In this document: in pieces, positions 28,939-37,974 of the stretch
How positions within the stretch are numbered: the first letter of the stretch is position 1
Layout: the number at the start of each line of letters is the position of its first letter
NCBI RefSeq assembly: GCF_026686735.1
Contig: NZ_CP113432.1
Location: forward strand, 4,515,001-4,579,000
DNA length: 64,000 bases
Direction of reading: 5' to 3'
Source of the DNA: Pseudomonas triclosanedens
GTDB taxonomy: Bacteria > Pseudomonadota > Gammaproteobacteria > Pseudomonadales > Pseudomonadaceae
Program-made: the position numbers and the translations under genes
Notes under the pieces: generated by a model
Seen by the model: only the letters and a program-made list of their open reading frames with translations
What the model was told of the DNA's origin: nothing
The model's database searches: none

Positions 28939-31572
28939 ATGAGCGCCACTCCACCTGGATCCGATAAGCTTGTCACCGAGCCCGCCGCACCACGTGCGGG
29001 CTGGCTCAACTGGGTCAACGCCAATCGTCAGGCCCTCGGCCTGGGTGTCACGCTGCTGCTGTTCAGCCTCGCGTTGATCGCCTGCTATCACTTGCTGCGC
29101 GATATCGACGCCTACTCGCTGCACGACGCCATTCTCGACGTGCCGAGCGCTTCGCTGGCAGGCGCGTTCGCAGCCACCATCGCCGGTTTCATCACCCTGC
29201 TGGGGTACGAGTGGTCCGCCACCCGCTTCGCCGGCGTGAAGCTATCGCCCTCGGCGCTGCTCACCGGCGGTTTCTCGGCCTTCGCCATCGGCAACGCCGT
29301 CGGCCTGTCGATGCTCTCGGGCGGCTCGGTGCGCTACCGTCTGTATGCCCGCCAGGGCCTGGGGGCCGCAGAAGTCGCGCGCATGACACTGTTCGCCAGC
29401 CTGTCGCTCGGCTGCGCGCTGCCGGTACTGGCGGCGCTCGCGGCCCTGAGCGACCTGTCCGATGCTTCGCTGGCACTGCACCTGCCGGAATGGCTGGTGA
29501 CGGTAATGGCCCTGGCCATCATCGCCTTGTGCATTCTCCTGGTGGTGGGAATCGAACGCCGCCGCCTGCCGGAACAGCCGTCTCCAGACAGCCATCTGGT
29601 CCGCATCGGCCGCCGCACCCTGCGACTGCCGGGCCTGCGCCTGTCGCTGCTGCAACTGCTGATCACCGCCCTGGACGTCGCTTGCGCTGCCACCGTGCTC
29701 TACCTGCTGCTGCCGGAGGCCCCGCCCTTCGGGGCCTTCCTGCTGGTCTACCTGATCGCCCTGGCCGCCGGAGTGCTCAGCCATGTGCCTGGCGGCGTAG
29801 GGGTTTTCGAGGCGGTGCTGCTGGCCGCGTTCGCCGGTCAACTGGGCGCCGCGCCGCTGGCCGCCGCACTGCTGCTGTACCGGCTGATCTACGTCATCCT
29901 GCCGCTGATCGTCGCCTGCCTGCTGTTGCTGTTCCTGGAAGCACGCCGCGTGCTCGTCGCCAGGCAGGCGGTCAGGGTCGCCTCGGGCTTCGCTGCGCAG
30001 ATTCTTTCGCTGCTGGTGTTCATTTCCGGCGTGGTGCTGCTGTTCTCAGGCGCCACGCCCTCCATCGATACCCGCCTGGAAGAAATCGGCTTCCTCGTCC
30101 CGCACCGCCTGATCGACGCCTCGCACCTGGCCGCAAGCCTGATCGGCGTGCTCTGCCTGCTGCTCGCCTACGGCCTGCGCCGACGCCTTTCCGCCGCCTG
30201 GGCGCTGACCCTTGGATTGCTGATCTCCGGCGCCGTGTTGTCGCTGCTCAAGGGGTTCGACTGGGAAGAGGCACTGATCCTCAGCTTCACCGCGGCACTT
30301 CTGGTGATATTCCGCAGTGCCTTCTATCGCCGCAGCCGGCTCATGGAGCTGCCGTTCTCGCCGCTATACCTGGGCGCCGCGGCCTGCGTCATAGCCGCTT
30401 CGATCTGGCTGCTGCTGTTCGCCTACCAGGACGTGCCTTACAGCCAGGAACTGTGGTGGCAATTCGCCCTGGACGCAGATGCGCCGCGAGGCCTGCGTGC
30501 CGCCCTGGGCAGCAGCCTGTTGCTGGCGGCCCTGGCGCTTTACTGGCTGCTGCGCACCGAGCCCCCGGCGATCCTCGAACCCACTCGCGAGGAGCTGGAC
30601 ACCGCTGCGGCCATCCTCGCCCGGTCATCCCAGCCCGACGGCGGGCTGGCGCTCTCGGGCGATAAGGCCCTGCTGTTCCATGCCGGCAACGACGCCTTCC
30701 TGATGTATGCGCGCCGCGGCCGCAGCCTGGTCGCGCTGTTCGACCCGGTCGGACCGCCCCAGGCCCGCGCCGAGCTGATCTGGCAGTTCCGCGACCTCTG
30801 CGACCTGCATCATGCCCGCCCGGTGTTCTACCAGGTACGCGCGGAAAACCTGCCGCTGTACATGGACATCGGACTGACCGCGCTCAAGCTCGGCGAGGAG
30901 GCGCGAGTCGATCTGCGCCGCTTCGACCTGGAGAGCAAGGGCAAGGAGATGAAGGACCTGCGTTACACCTGGAACCGCGGCCAGCGCGACGGCCTGAGCC
31001 TGGAGTTCCACGACGCGGGCCAGGCGCCGATGGACGAACTGCGCGCGATCTCCGACGCCTGGCTGGGCGGCAAGAATGTCCGCGAAAAGGGGTTTTCCCT
31101 TGGCCGCTTCACCCCGGAATACCTGCGCTACTTCCGCGTCGTGGTGGTCCGTTTCCAGGGCCGCGCCGTGGCCTTCGCCAACCTGCTGGAAACCGGCAGC
31201 AAGGAGCTGGCCAGCATCGACCTGATGCGCGTGACGCCCGATGCGCCGAAGCTGACGATGGAATTTCTCATGCTCGGTCTCATCCTGCATTACAAGGAAA
31301 GCGGGCACACCCGCTTCAGCCTCGGCATGGTGCCGCTGGCCGGCTTGCAGCCGCGCCGTGGAGCACCGCTGACCCAGCGCCTGGGAGCACTGGTATTCCG
31401 CCGGGGTGAGCAATTCTACAATTTCCAGGGGCTGCGCCGCTTCAAGGACAAGTTCCAGCCCGACTGGGAACCCCGTTACCTGGCAGTGCCCGCCGGACTG
31501 GATCCGCTGGTGGCACTGGCCGACACCGCCGCGCTGATCGCCGGCGGCCTGAGTGGATTGGTGAAACGCTGA
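28939..31572 (+). CDS. mprF: Aminoacyl-phosphatidylglycerol synthase/flippase MprF
   Basis: The 877-aa inner-membrane protein has about 14 hydrophobic helices over residues 30-545 (flippase-like part, with HVPGGVGVFEAVLLAAF) and a cytoplasmic C-terminal synthase domain from about 550 (DUF2156, GNAT-like, with KGFSLGRFTPEYLRYF and RFKDKFQPDWEPRYLAVP). It transfers an amino acid from aminoacyl-tRNA to phosphatidylglycerol, lowering surface charge and raising cationic peptide tolerance. In P. aeruginosa the orthologue adds alanine. The next gene starts one base after its stop, so they form an operon. Confidence 0.93.
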   Translation: MSATPPGSDKLVTEPAAPRAGWLNWVNANRQALGLGVTLLLFSLALIACYHLLRDIDAYSLHDAILDVPSASLAGAFAATIAGFITLLGYEWSATRFAGVKLSPSALLTGGFSAFAIGNAVGLSMLSGGSVRYRLYARQGLGAAEVARMTLFASLSLGCALPVLAALAALSDLSDASLALHLPEWLVTVMALAIIALCILLVVGIERRRLPEQPSPDSHLVRIGRRTLRLPGLRLSLLQLLITALDVACAATVLYLLLPEAPPFGAFLLVYLIALAAGVLSHVPGGVGVFEAVLLAAFAGQLGAAPLAAALLLYRLIYVILPLIVACLLLLFLEARRVLVARQAVRVASGFAAQILSLLVFISGVVLLFSGATPSIDTRLEEIGFLVPHRLIDASHLAASLIGVLCLLLAYGLRRRLSAAWALTLGLLISGAVLSLLKGFDWEEALILSFTAALLVIFRSAFYRRSRLMELPFSPLYLGAAACVIAASIWLLLFAYQDVPYSQELWWQFALDADAPRGLRAALGSSLLLAALALYWLLRTEPPAILEPTREELDTAAAILARSSQPDGGLALSGDKALLFHAGNDAFLMYARRGRSLVALFDPVGPPQARAELIWQFRDLCDLHHARPVFYQVRAENLPLYMDIGLTALKLGEEARVDLRRFDLESKGKEMKDLRYTWNRGQRDGLSLEFHDAGQAPMDELRAISDAWLGGKNVREKGFSLGRFTPEYLRYFRVVVVRFQGRAVAFANLLETGSKELASIDLMRVTPDAPKLTMEFLMLGLILHYKESGHTRFSLGMVPLAGLQPRRGAPLTQRLGALVFRRGEQFYNFQGLRRFKDKFQPDWEPRYLAVPAGLDPLVALADTAALIAGGLSGLVKR

Positions 31573-31573
31573 T

Positions 31574-32848
31574 ATGTTGAAACGTCGCTGGCGGCACCTG
31601 CTCGCCCTCCTTCTGCTGGTCATCATCGCCATGGGCCTGCTGTTGTGGAGCCGCCCCGCCTCCCAGGCGGCACTCGAACACCGCCAGTTGCCCGACGGCA
31701 GCGCCGCCAGCCTGGCCACTCCCGGCAAGCAGCCCAACGCGCGGGTCCTCCTGGCGGTACAACCCGACCAGAAGCTGGACGACGGCCAACTGCTGGCGCT
31801 GGCTCATGACAGCGGCGCCCGCGTGGTGCAGTTCGTCTTCCCGGACAAGGATTGCGCAGCTCAGCAAGCGCGTATCAAGGCCGCCACCGACCTGCTCGAC
31901 GGCCAGCCAAGCCTGGTTGCCGGCATCGGCCCGGGTGGCGCATGGGCGTGGCGCTGGCTCGCCGGCCAGGGCGACGACAAGGCCAAGGCACTCTCGGTCG
32001 GTTTCTCCCTGGAAAAACCCGACTGCGCGGCGCCGCCGCTGCCGCAAAGCGCTGCACATGGCAGTTGGATGGCAGCCTGGAACGACAACCCGGACGACGC
32101 CAGCGCCCGCTTCGCCCGCGGCCTGAAGAATGCCGAGACGGTGATCACCGACTACGACACTCCGCTGCCCAAGGTCCTCGCCGACCAGTTGCGCCACCTC
32201 CTGCAGGGCGGCAGCGACAACGTACCGGTGGTGGAAGTACCCGCCGCCAAGCCTTCGGAAACCGTCACCCTCTTCTACTCCGGCGACGGCGGCTGGCGTG
32301 ACCTGGACCGCGATGTTGCCGCGCAGATGGCCGAGCTGGGCTATCCGGTGGTGGGCGTCGACGCGCTGCGCTACTTCTGGGAGCACAAGAGCCCCGAGCA
32401 GAGCGCCGCCGACCTCGCCGTGCTGATGCAGCACTACCGCGAGAAGTGGGGCGCCAAGCACTTCGTGCTGGCCGGCTACTCGTTCGGCGCCGATGTACTG
32501 CCGGCGATCTACAACCGCCTGCCGGCGGATGCCAAGAAGGACGTCAGCGCGGTGATCCTGCTGGCCTTCGCCCGTAGCGGCAGCTTCGAAATCGAAGTGC
32601 AAGGCTGGCTGGGCAAGGCCGGCCAGGAAGCGGCCACCGGCCCGGAAATGGCCCGTCTGCCGGCTCCGAAGGTGCTTTGTGTGTACGGCATCGAGGAGAA
32701 GGACGAGAGCGGCTGCACCCAGCCACAATCGGTGGGCGAGAACCTCCAGCTCCCCGGCGGCCATCACTTCGACGAAAACTACCCGGCACTGGCCAAGCGC
32801 CTGGTGAACGCCATCCGCTCGCGGCAGACGGCCGACGACGAGGGTTGA
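31574..32848 (+). CDS. VirJ/AcvB-type periplasmic serine hydrolase (aminoacyl-PG hydrolase candidate)
   Basis: The 424-aa protein has an N-terminal signal anchor (LALLLLVIIAMGLLLW, residues 9-25) and a C-terminal alpha/beta-hydrolase domain of the VirJ/AcvB family, from about residue 230 (TVTLFYSGDGGWRDLDRDVA). The nucleophile motif GYSFGAD holds the likely catalytic Ser, and a late His lies in LPGGHHFDENY. In P. aeruginosa the gene after mprF (PA0919, from memory) encodes an alanyl-PG hydrolase, so this enzyme should undo MprF modification. Coupling to mprF by a one-base gap supports that. Confidence 0.88.
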   Translation: MLKRRWRHLLALLLLVIIAMGLLLWSRPASQAALEHRQLPDGSAASLATPGKQPNARVLLAVQPDQKLDDGQLLALAHDSGARVVQFVFPDKDCAAQQARIKAATDLLDGQPSLVAGIGPGGAWAWRWLAGQGDDKAKALSVGFSLEKPDCAAPPLPQSAAHGSWMAAWNDNPDDASARFARGLKNAETVITDYDTPLPKVLADQLRHLLQGGSDNVPVVEVPAAKPSETVTLFYSGDGGWRDLDRDVAAQMAELGYPVVGVDALRYFWEHKSPEQSAADLAVLMQHYREKWGAKHFVLAGYSFGADVLPAIYNRLPADAKKDVSAVILLAFARSGSFEIEVQGWLGKAGQEAATGPEMARLPAPKVLCVYGIEEKDESGCTQPQSVGENLQLPGGHHFDENYPALAKRLVNAIRSRQTADDEG

Positions 32849-32985
32849 CCCCCATCAACAGGGGCGCATATCGCGGCCCGCTCGTTTCACGCCCGTGCTG
32901 CTTCAGGCTGGCTTAAGGCTCTATGCTGACACTGTCAGCCCCGTCGCCAGAGCGGGGACCGTGAGAAGCTGAACAAGGAACCGTC

Positions 32986-33549
32986 ATGAGCCCGACCAAC
33001 ACCCCCTCCCGCTATGGAAGCCTGTCGATCGCAATGCACTGGATCATGCTCCTGCTGATCGCAGCGGTGTACGCCTGCATCGAACTGCGCGGTAACTTCC
33101 CGAAGGGCAGCGAGACCCGCGAGCTACTCAAGCAGTGGCACTTCATTCTTGGCCTGAGCGTCTTCGTGCTGGTCTGGTTGCGTGTTATCGCGCGCTTCAT
33201 CTATCGCACCCCGCCGATCGTTCCCGCCCCGCCGAGCTGGCAGATGGCGCTCGCCAAACTGATGCACCTGGCGCTCTATGCGATGATGATCGGCCTGCCA
33301 CTGGCCGGCTGGGTGATCCTCAGCGCCGCCGACAAGCCCGTGCCGTTCTGGGGGCTGGAGCTGCCGCATCTGGTGGGCAAGAACCCGGACCTGGCCAAGC
33401 AGGTCAAGGAATGGCACGAGACCATCGCCGTGCTCGGCTACTGGCTGATCGGCCTGCATGCCGTCGCCGCGCTGTTCCACCACTACATCAGCCGCGATAA
33501 CACACTGGTGCGCATGCTGCCTGGCAAGGGCGAGGCGCGGCCCGAATAA
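32986..33549 (+). CDS. Cytochrome b561 family protein (CybB/YodB-like)
   Basis: The 187-aa protein has four membrane helices and the heme-ligand histidines expected of prokaryotic b561: MHWIMLLL (helix 1), QWHFILGLSVF (helix 2), LMHLALYAMMIGLPLAGW (helix 3) and GLHAVAALFHHYI (helix 4). It is a diheme inner-membrane protein passing electrons from quinol, with superoxide:quinone reduction reported for E. coli CybB. It is monocistronic, with a strong terminator after it. Confidence 0.92.
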   Translation: MSPTNTPSRYGSLSIAMHWIMLLLIAAVYACIELRGNFPKGSETRELLKQWHFILGLSVFVLVWLRVIARFIYRTPPIVPAPPSWQMALAKLMHLALYAMMIGLPLAGWVILSAADKPVPFWGLELPHLVGKNPDLAKQVKEWHETIAVLGYWLIGLHAVAALFHHYISRDNTLVRMLPGKGEARPE

Positions 33550-33566
33550 ACCACTCGGCCTCCAAT

Positions 33567-33596
33567 GAAAAAGCGCGCCAATTGGCGCGCCTTTTC
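33567..33596. terminator. Bidirectional terminator between cytochrome b561 and kup
   Basis: The palindrome GCGCGCCAATTGGCGCGC is flanked by an A-run and a T-run between the convergent genes. Confidence 0.9.
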
Positions 33597-33615
33597 ATGT
33601 CCACGCGGAGGACGG

Positions 33616-35520
33616 TCAGATTTCCACCTGCGTCCCCAGCTCGATCACCCGGTTCAGCGGCAGGTTGAAGTAGCGCAGGTTGCCGTTGGCGTTCTTCAGC
33701 AGGAAGGCGAACAGCGCTTCGCGCCAGCGTGCCATGCCGATCAGCTTGGATGGGATCACCGTCTCGCGGCTGAGGAAATAGGTGGTGCGCATCGGGCTGA
33801 AGTCCAGTTCGTTCAGGTGGCACAGCTTGAGCGCCTGTGGAATGTCCGGGTCTTCCATGAAGCCAAAGTGCAGCACCACGCGGAAGAACCCTTCGCCGTA
33901 GGCATCCACCTCGAAGCGGCGGTCCGGGGAAACCCGCGGACTGTCTTCGTTGACCACGGTGAGCAGCACCACCTGCTCATGCAGTACCTGGTTATGCAGC
34001 AGGTTGTGCAACAGCGCGTGGGGAACGGCGTCGGAGCGCGCGGTGAGGAATACGGCAGTGCCCTGTACGCGATGCGGCGGCTGCGAACGGATGCTGCCGA
34101 TGAACAGCGGCAGCGGAAGCGATCCCTCGTCCAGGCGGTCCACCAGCAACTGGCGGCCCCGTTTCCAGGTGGTCATCAGGATGAACAGGCCGATACCGGC
34201 AACCACCGGGAAGGCACCACCCTGGACGACCTTCGGCAGGTTGGCGGTGAAGAACAGGCTATCCACCAGCAGCATCAGCAGGAAGAACGGAATGGCCAGC
34301 CACAGCGGCCATTTCCACAGCAGCCAGATCACCACCCCCATCAGCAGCGTGGTCATCAACATGGTTCCGGTCACCGCTACGCCGTAGGCCGACGCCAGTG
34401 CGGCGGAGGACTCGAAGCCCAGTACCAGCAGCACGACACCGACCATCAGCGCCCAGTTCACCATCGAGATGTAGATCTGCCCCTGCTCGTGGCTGGAGGT
34501 GTGCTGGATCACCATGCGTGGCACGTAGCCGAGCTGGATGGCCTGGCGAGTCAGGGAGAAGGCGCCGGAAATCACTGCTTGCGATGCAATCACGGTGGCG
34601 GCGGTGGAAAGCGCCACCATCGGCAGCAGCGCCCAGGCCGGCGCGGTCAGGTAGAACGGATTACGCGCCGCCTCGGGGTTGACCAGGATGGTCGCGCCCT
34701 GGCCGAAGTAGTTCAGCACCAGCGCCGGAAGCACCAGGGCGAACCAGGCGCGGGCGATCGGCTTGCGGCCAAAATGGCCCATGTCCGCGTACAGCGCTTC
34801 GGCACCGGTCAGCGCCAGGACGGTGGCACCGAGGATCGCCACGCCGATGCCGGGGTGGGACACGAAGAAGTTGAAAGCCCAGGCCGGGTTCATCGCCTTG
34901 AGTACTTCCGGCTCGCGGGAGACGCCATAGGCTCCCAGGGCCGCCAGCGCCACGAACCATGCCACCATCACCGGGCCGAACAGAATGCCGATGCGCGCGG
35001 TGCCGTGCTTCTGGATCAGGAACAGGCCGACCAGCACGATCAGCGACAGCGGCACCACCCAGTGCTCAAGACCGTCGAAGGCGATCTCAAGGCCCTCGAT
35101 GGCCGACAGCACCGAGATCGCAGGGGTGATCATGCTGTCGCCATAGAACAGCGCAGCGCCGATAAGGCCTGCGATCACCACCATCGCCTGCAGCTTGCGT
35201 CGCCCGGTGGCCGCGCGGCGGGCCAGCGCCGACAGCGCCATTACCCCGCCCTCGCCTTGGTTGTCGGCGCGCAGCACGAAGATCACGTACTTGATCGACA
35301 CCACCCAGATCAGCGACCAGAAGATCAGCGACAGCACGCCGAGCACGCCGTCGTGGTTGGCCTGCACCCCGTAGCCGCCGATGAAGACTTCCTTGAGGGT
35401 GTACAGCGGGCTGGTGCCGATGTCGCCGTAGCAAACGCCCACGGCACCGACCATCAGGCCGATAGCGGAGCTGGAATGGGGCTGCTCATGCTCAACGGTG
35501 CCGGCGCTTGCATCGGACAT
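33616..35520 (-). CDS. kup: Kup potassium uptake transporter
   Basis: The 634-aa protein has 12 membrane helices over the first ~440 residues, with the family hallmark [19 protein letters not shown] in helix 1 and [19 protein letters not shown], then a hydrophilic C-terminal domain. It is a K+/H+ symporter for potassium uptake, and E. coli Kup works at low pH. The start at 35520 gives exactly the P. aeruginosa length I recall. It is divergent from rimO across 245 bp. Confidence 0.95.
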   Translation of the reverse strand: MSDASAGTVEHEQPHSSSAIGLMVGAVGVCYGDIGTSPLYTLKEVFIGGYGVQANHDGVLGVLSLIFWSLIWVVSIKYVIFVLRADNQGEGGVMALSALARRAATGRRKLQAMVVIAGLIGAALFYGDSMITPAISVLSAIEGLEIAFDGLEHWVVPLSLIVLVGLFLIQKHGTARIGILFGPVMVAWFVALAALGAYGVSREPEVLKAMNPAWAFNFFVSHPGIGVAILGATVLALTGAEALYADMGHFGRKPIARAWFALVLPALVLNYFGQGATILVNPEAARNPFYLTAPAWALLPMVALSTAATVIASQAVISGAFSLTRQAIQLGYVPRMVIQHTSSHEQGQIYISMVNWALMVGVVLLVLGFESSAALASAYGVAVTGTMLMTTLLMGVVIWLLWKWPLWLAIPFFLLMLLVDSLFFTANLPKVVQGGAFPVVAGIGLFILMTTWKRGRQLLVDRLDEGSLPLPLFIGSIRSQPPHRVQGTAVFLTARSDAVPHALLHNLLHNQVLHEQVVLLTVVNEDSPRVSPDRRFEVDAYGEGFFRVVLHFGFMEDPDIPQALKLCHLNELDFSPMRTTYFLSRETVIPSKLIGMARWREALFAFLLKNANGNLRYFNLPLNRVIELGTQVEI

Positions 35521-35765
35521 GTAACAAAATTCCTCAGGAAAAATTCGGCGCATCCTGCTCCGACCCTTTCGTCGATGCAAGAGCCGAGTGTGTTCGTTCT
35601 GAATGACTATAGAGCCTGTTGTCCGGAATTACCGGGCAATCCGGGCTGTCCAGCGGTGTGCGACAGCTTGTCCCAGAGAGGCTGGTCAAGCGCGCGACCT
35701 GCCGCTAGAATTGCGCACTTTTTGATCAGAGGCGCCGCCAGCGCGCCCTTCGAGGTTAGCCGCAC

Positions 35766-37088
35766 ATGTCCACCGCCACCCCCAAAGTCGGATTCGTATC
35801 GCTCGGATGCCCAAAGGCGACTGTCGATTCCGAACGCATCCTCACCCAGCTGCGCATGGAGGGGTACGAGATCGTCCCCACCTATCAGGACGCAGACGTG
35901 GTGGTGGTGAACACCTGCGGCTTCATCGACAGCGCCAAGGCCGAATCCCTGGATGCCATCGGTGAAGCCATCGCCGAGAACGGCAAGGTAATCGTCACCG
36001 GCTGCATGGGCGTATCCGAAGACAGCATCCGCGACGTACACCCCAGCGTGCTGGCGGTGACCGGTCCGCAGCAGTACGAACAGGTGGTCAGCGCCGTCCA
36101 CGAAGTGGTGCCGCCCAAGGCCGACCACGATCCCTTCGTCGACCTGGTGCCGCCGCAGGGTATCAAGCTCACCCCGCGCCACTACGCCTACCTGAAGATT
36201 TCCGAAGGCTGCAACCATAGCTGCAGCTTCTGCATCATCCCGTCGATGCGCGGCAAGCTGGTCAGCCGCCCGGTGGGCGACGTGCTCAGCGAGGCCCAGC
36301 GCTTGGTGAAGGCCGGCGTCAAGGAGCTGCTGGTGATATCCCAGGACACCAGCGCGTACGGCGTGGACCTCAAGTACAAGATGGACTTCTGGGATGGTCA
36401 ACCGGTCAAGACCCGCATGCTGGAGCTGTGCCAGGCGCTCTCGGCGATGGGCGTGTGGGTGCGCCTGCACTACGTATACCCGTACCCCAACGTCGATGAC
36501 GTGATCCCGCTGATGGCCGAAGGCAAGCTGCTGCCCTATCTGGACATCCCGTTCCAGCACGCCAGCCCGAAGGTGCTGAAGTCGATGAAGCGCCCGGCCT
36601 TCGAAGACAAGACCCTCGCGCGCATCAAGAAGTGGCGCGAGATCTGCCCGGAACTGACCATCCGCTCCACCTTCATCGTCGGCTTCCCGGGCGAGACCGA
36701 GGAGGACTTCCAGTACCTGCTGGATTGGCTGACCGAGGCGCAGCTCGACCGCGTCGGCTGCTTCCAGTATTCCCCGGTGGACGGCGCGCCGGCCAACGAC
36801 CTGGGCCTGGAGCCGGTACCGGACGACATCAAGCAGGAGCGCTGGGAGCGTTTCATGGCGCATCAGCAGGCAATCTCCGCCGCGCGTCTGCAACTGAAGA
36901 TCGGCAAGGAAATCGAGGTACTGATCGACGAAGTGGACGACGAAGGCGCTGTAGGCCGCTCCTTCGCCGACGCCCCGGAAATCGACGGTGCCGTCTATGT
37001 CGACACCTTCGACGTGAAACCGGGCGACAAGGTCCGAGTGCGAATCACCGACGCCGACGAATACGACCTTTGGGCCGAACTGGTCTGA
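35766..37088 (+). CDS. rimO: Ribosomal protein S12 methylthiotransferase RimO
   Basis: The 440-aa radical-SAM enzyme has an N-terminal MTTase domain with cluster-binding cysteines ([17 protein letters not shown] and GCMG), the radical-SAM motif [11 protein letters not shown] and a C-terminal TRAM domain (about 375-440). [12 protein letters not shown] and the long TRAM separate RimO from MiaB. It adds a methylthio group to Asp89 of ribosomal protein S12. It is followed by a terminator. Confidence 0.96.
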   Translation: MSTATPKVGFVSLGCPKATVDSERILTQLRMEGYEIVPTYQDADVVVVNTCGFIDSAKAESLDAIGEAIAENGKVIVTGCMGVSEDSIRDVHPSVLAVTGPQQYEQVVSAVHEVVPPKADHDPFVDLVPPQGIKLTPRHYAYLKISEGCNHSCSFCIIPSMRGKLVSRPVGDVLSEAQRLVKAGVKELLVISQDTSAYGVDLKYKMDFWDGQPVKTRMLELCQALSAMGVWVRLHYVYPYPNVDDVIPLMAEGKLLPYLDIPFQHASPKVLKSMKRPAFEDKTLARIKKWREICPELTIRSTFIVGFPGETEEDFQYLLDWLTEAQLDRVGCFQYSPVDGAPANDLGLEPVPDDIKQERWERFMAHQQAISAARLQLKIGKEIEVLIDEVDDEGAVGRSFADAPEIDGAVYVDTFDVKPGDKVRVRITDADEYDLWAELV

Positions 37089-37093
37089 TCCGC

Positions 37094-37118
37094 AAAGCCC
37101 CGCCCGAGCGGGGCTTTT
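37094..37118 (+). terminator. Terminator after rimO
   Basis: AAAGCCCCGC-CCGA-GCGGGGCTTTT forms a GC-rich stem with a T-tail, 5 bp after the rimO stop. Confidence 0.9.
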
Positions 37119-37136
37119 CATTTGCAGGGTAAGAAC

Positions 37137-37598
37137 ATGACCAACAACGATGTACTGCGCAGCCTGCGCTACCTGCTCGACATCCGCGATGCCCAGGTCG
37201 CCGAGATCACCGCGCTGGCCGGGTTCAGCGTGAGTGCCGAGGAGATCGGCGCCTTCCTCGCCCGCGATGACGAGCCGGATTTCAAGCCGTGCAGCGACCG
37301 TGTGCTGGCGCACTTCCTCGACGGCCTGATCGTGCATCGTCGCGGCCGCGACGACTCTCGCCCGCTGCCGCCGGTGGAACTGCCGCTGACCAACAACATC
37401 ATCCTGAAGAAACTGCGCGTCGCCTTCGAGCTGCGCGACGACGACATCCTCGCGATCCTCGACAGCGTGGGCTTCATCGTGACCAAGGGCGAGCTGGGCG
37501 CGCTGTTCCGCAAGCCCGGCCACAGCAACTACCGCCCCTGCGGGGATCAGTTGCTGCGCAATTTCCTCAAAGGGCTGACCCAGCGTCAGCAGCGCTGA
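37137..37598 (+). CDS. DUF1456 family protein (YehS-like)
   Basis: The 153-aa protein consists of two DUF1456 repeats: TNNDVLRSLRYLLDIRDAQV...FKPCSDRVLAHFLDGLI and TNNIILKKLRVAFELRDDDI...YRPCGDQLLRNFLKGL. The fold is small and helical, and the function is unknown; E. coli YehS is the best-known relative. The start at 37137 fits the repeat start. The next gene begins 7 bp after the stop, suggesting co-transcription. Confidence 0.9.
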   Translation: MTNNDVLRSLRYLLDIRDAQVAEITALAGFSVSAEEIGAFLARDDEPDFKPCSDRVLAHFLDGLIVHRRGRDDSRPLPPVELPLTNNIILKKLRVAFELRDDDILAILDSVGFIVTKGELGALFRKPGHSNYRPCGDQLLRNFLKGLTQRQQR

Positions 37599-37605
37599 GG
37601 CCAGC

Positions 37606-37974
37606 ATGATCTATCGCCTGGCCGCCGACGCCGTGGTGCTGACGCACCTGGGGTTCATCCTCTTCGTGCTCCTCGGCGGCCTGCTGGTACTGCGCTGGCC
37701 GCGCGTGGCCTGGCTGCACGTGCCGGCGGCTGCCTGGGGCATGGCCGTAGAGTTCCTCCATCTGTATTGCCCACTGACCCCACTGGAGAACCGCTTCCGC
37801 CAGGCCGCAGGCGATCAGGGCTACAGCGGCGGCTTCATCGAGCACTACCTGATGCCTCTGATCTACCCCGCCGGCCTCACCGAGGCGATCCAGGTCGCCC
37901 TCGGCCTGGTGGTGCTGGCGGTCAATCTGCCGCCTTACCTGTTGCTGCTTCGACGACTGCGGCGCCGGTGCTGA
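37606..37974 (+). CDS. DUF2784 integral membrane protein
   Basis: The 122-aa protein has three to four hydrophobic helices and the DUF2784 pattern: LADAVVLTHLGFILFV-like start, W.H..AAAWG...E and CPLTPLENRFR followed by GGFIEHYLMPLIYP. Its function is unknown. Its last 53 bp are shared with the convergent GT83 glycosyltransferase gene, an unusually deep coding overlap. Confidence 0.87.
   Translation: MIYRLAADAVVLTHLGFILFVLLGGLLVLRWPRVAWLHVPAAAWGMAVEFLHLYCPLTPLENRFRQAAGDQGYSGGFIEHYLMPLIYPAGLTEAIQVALGLVVLAVNLPPYLLLLRRLRRRC

Noticed and set aside
33565..35910. A 781-aa plus-strand frame opposite kup
   Set aside because: It is antisense to a complete Kup with family motifs, and its Gln/His/Arg-rich product lacks domains. 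Its first ATG lies inside a terminator.
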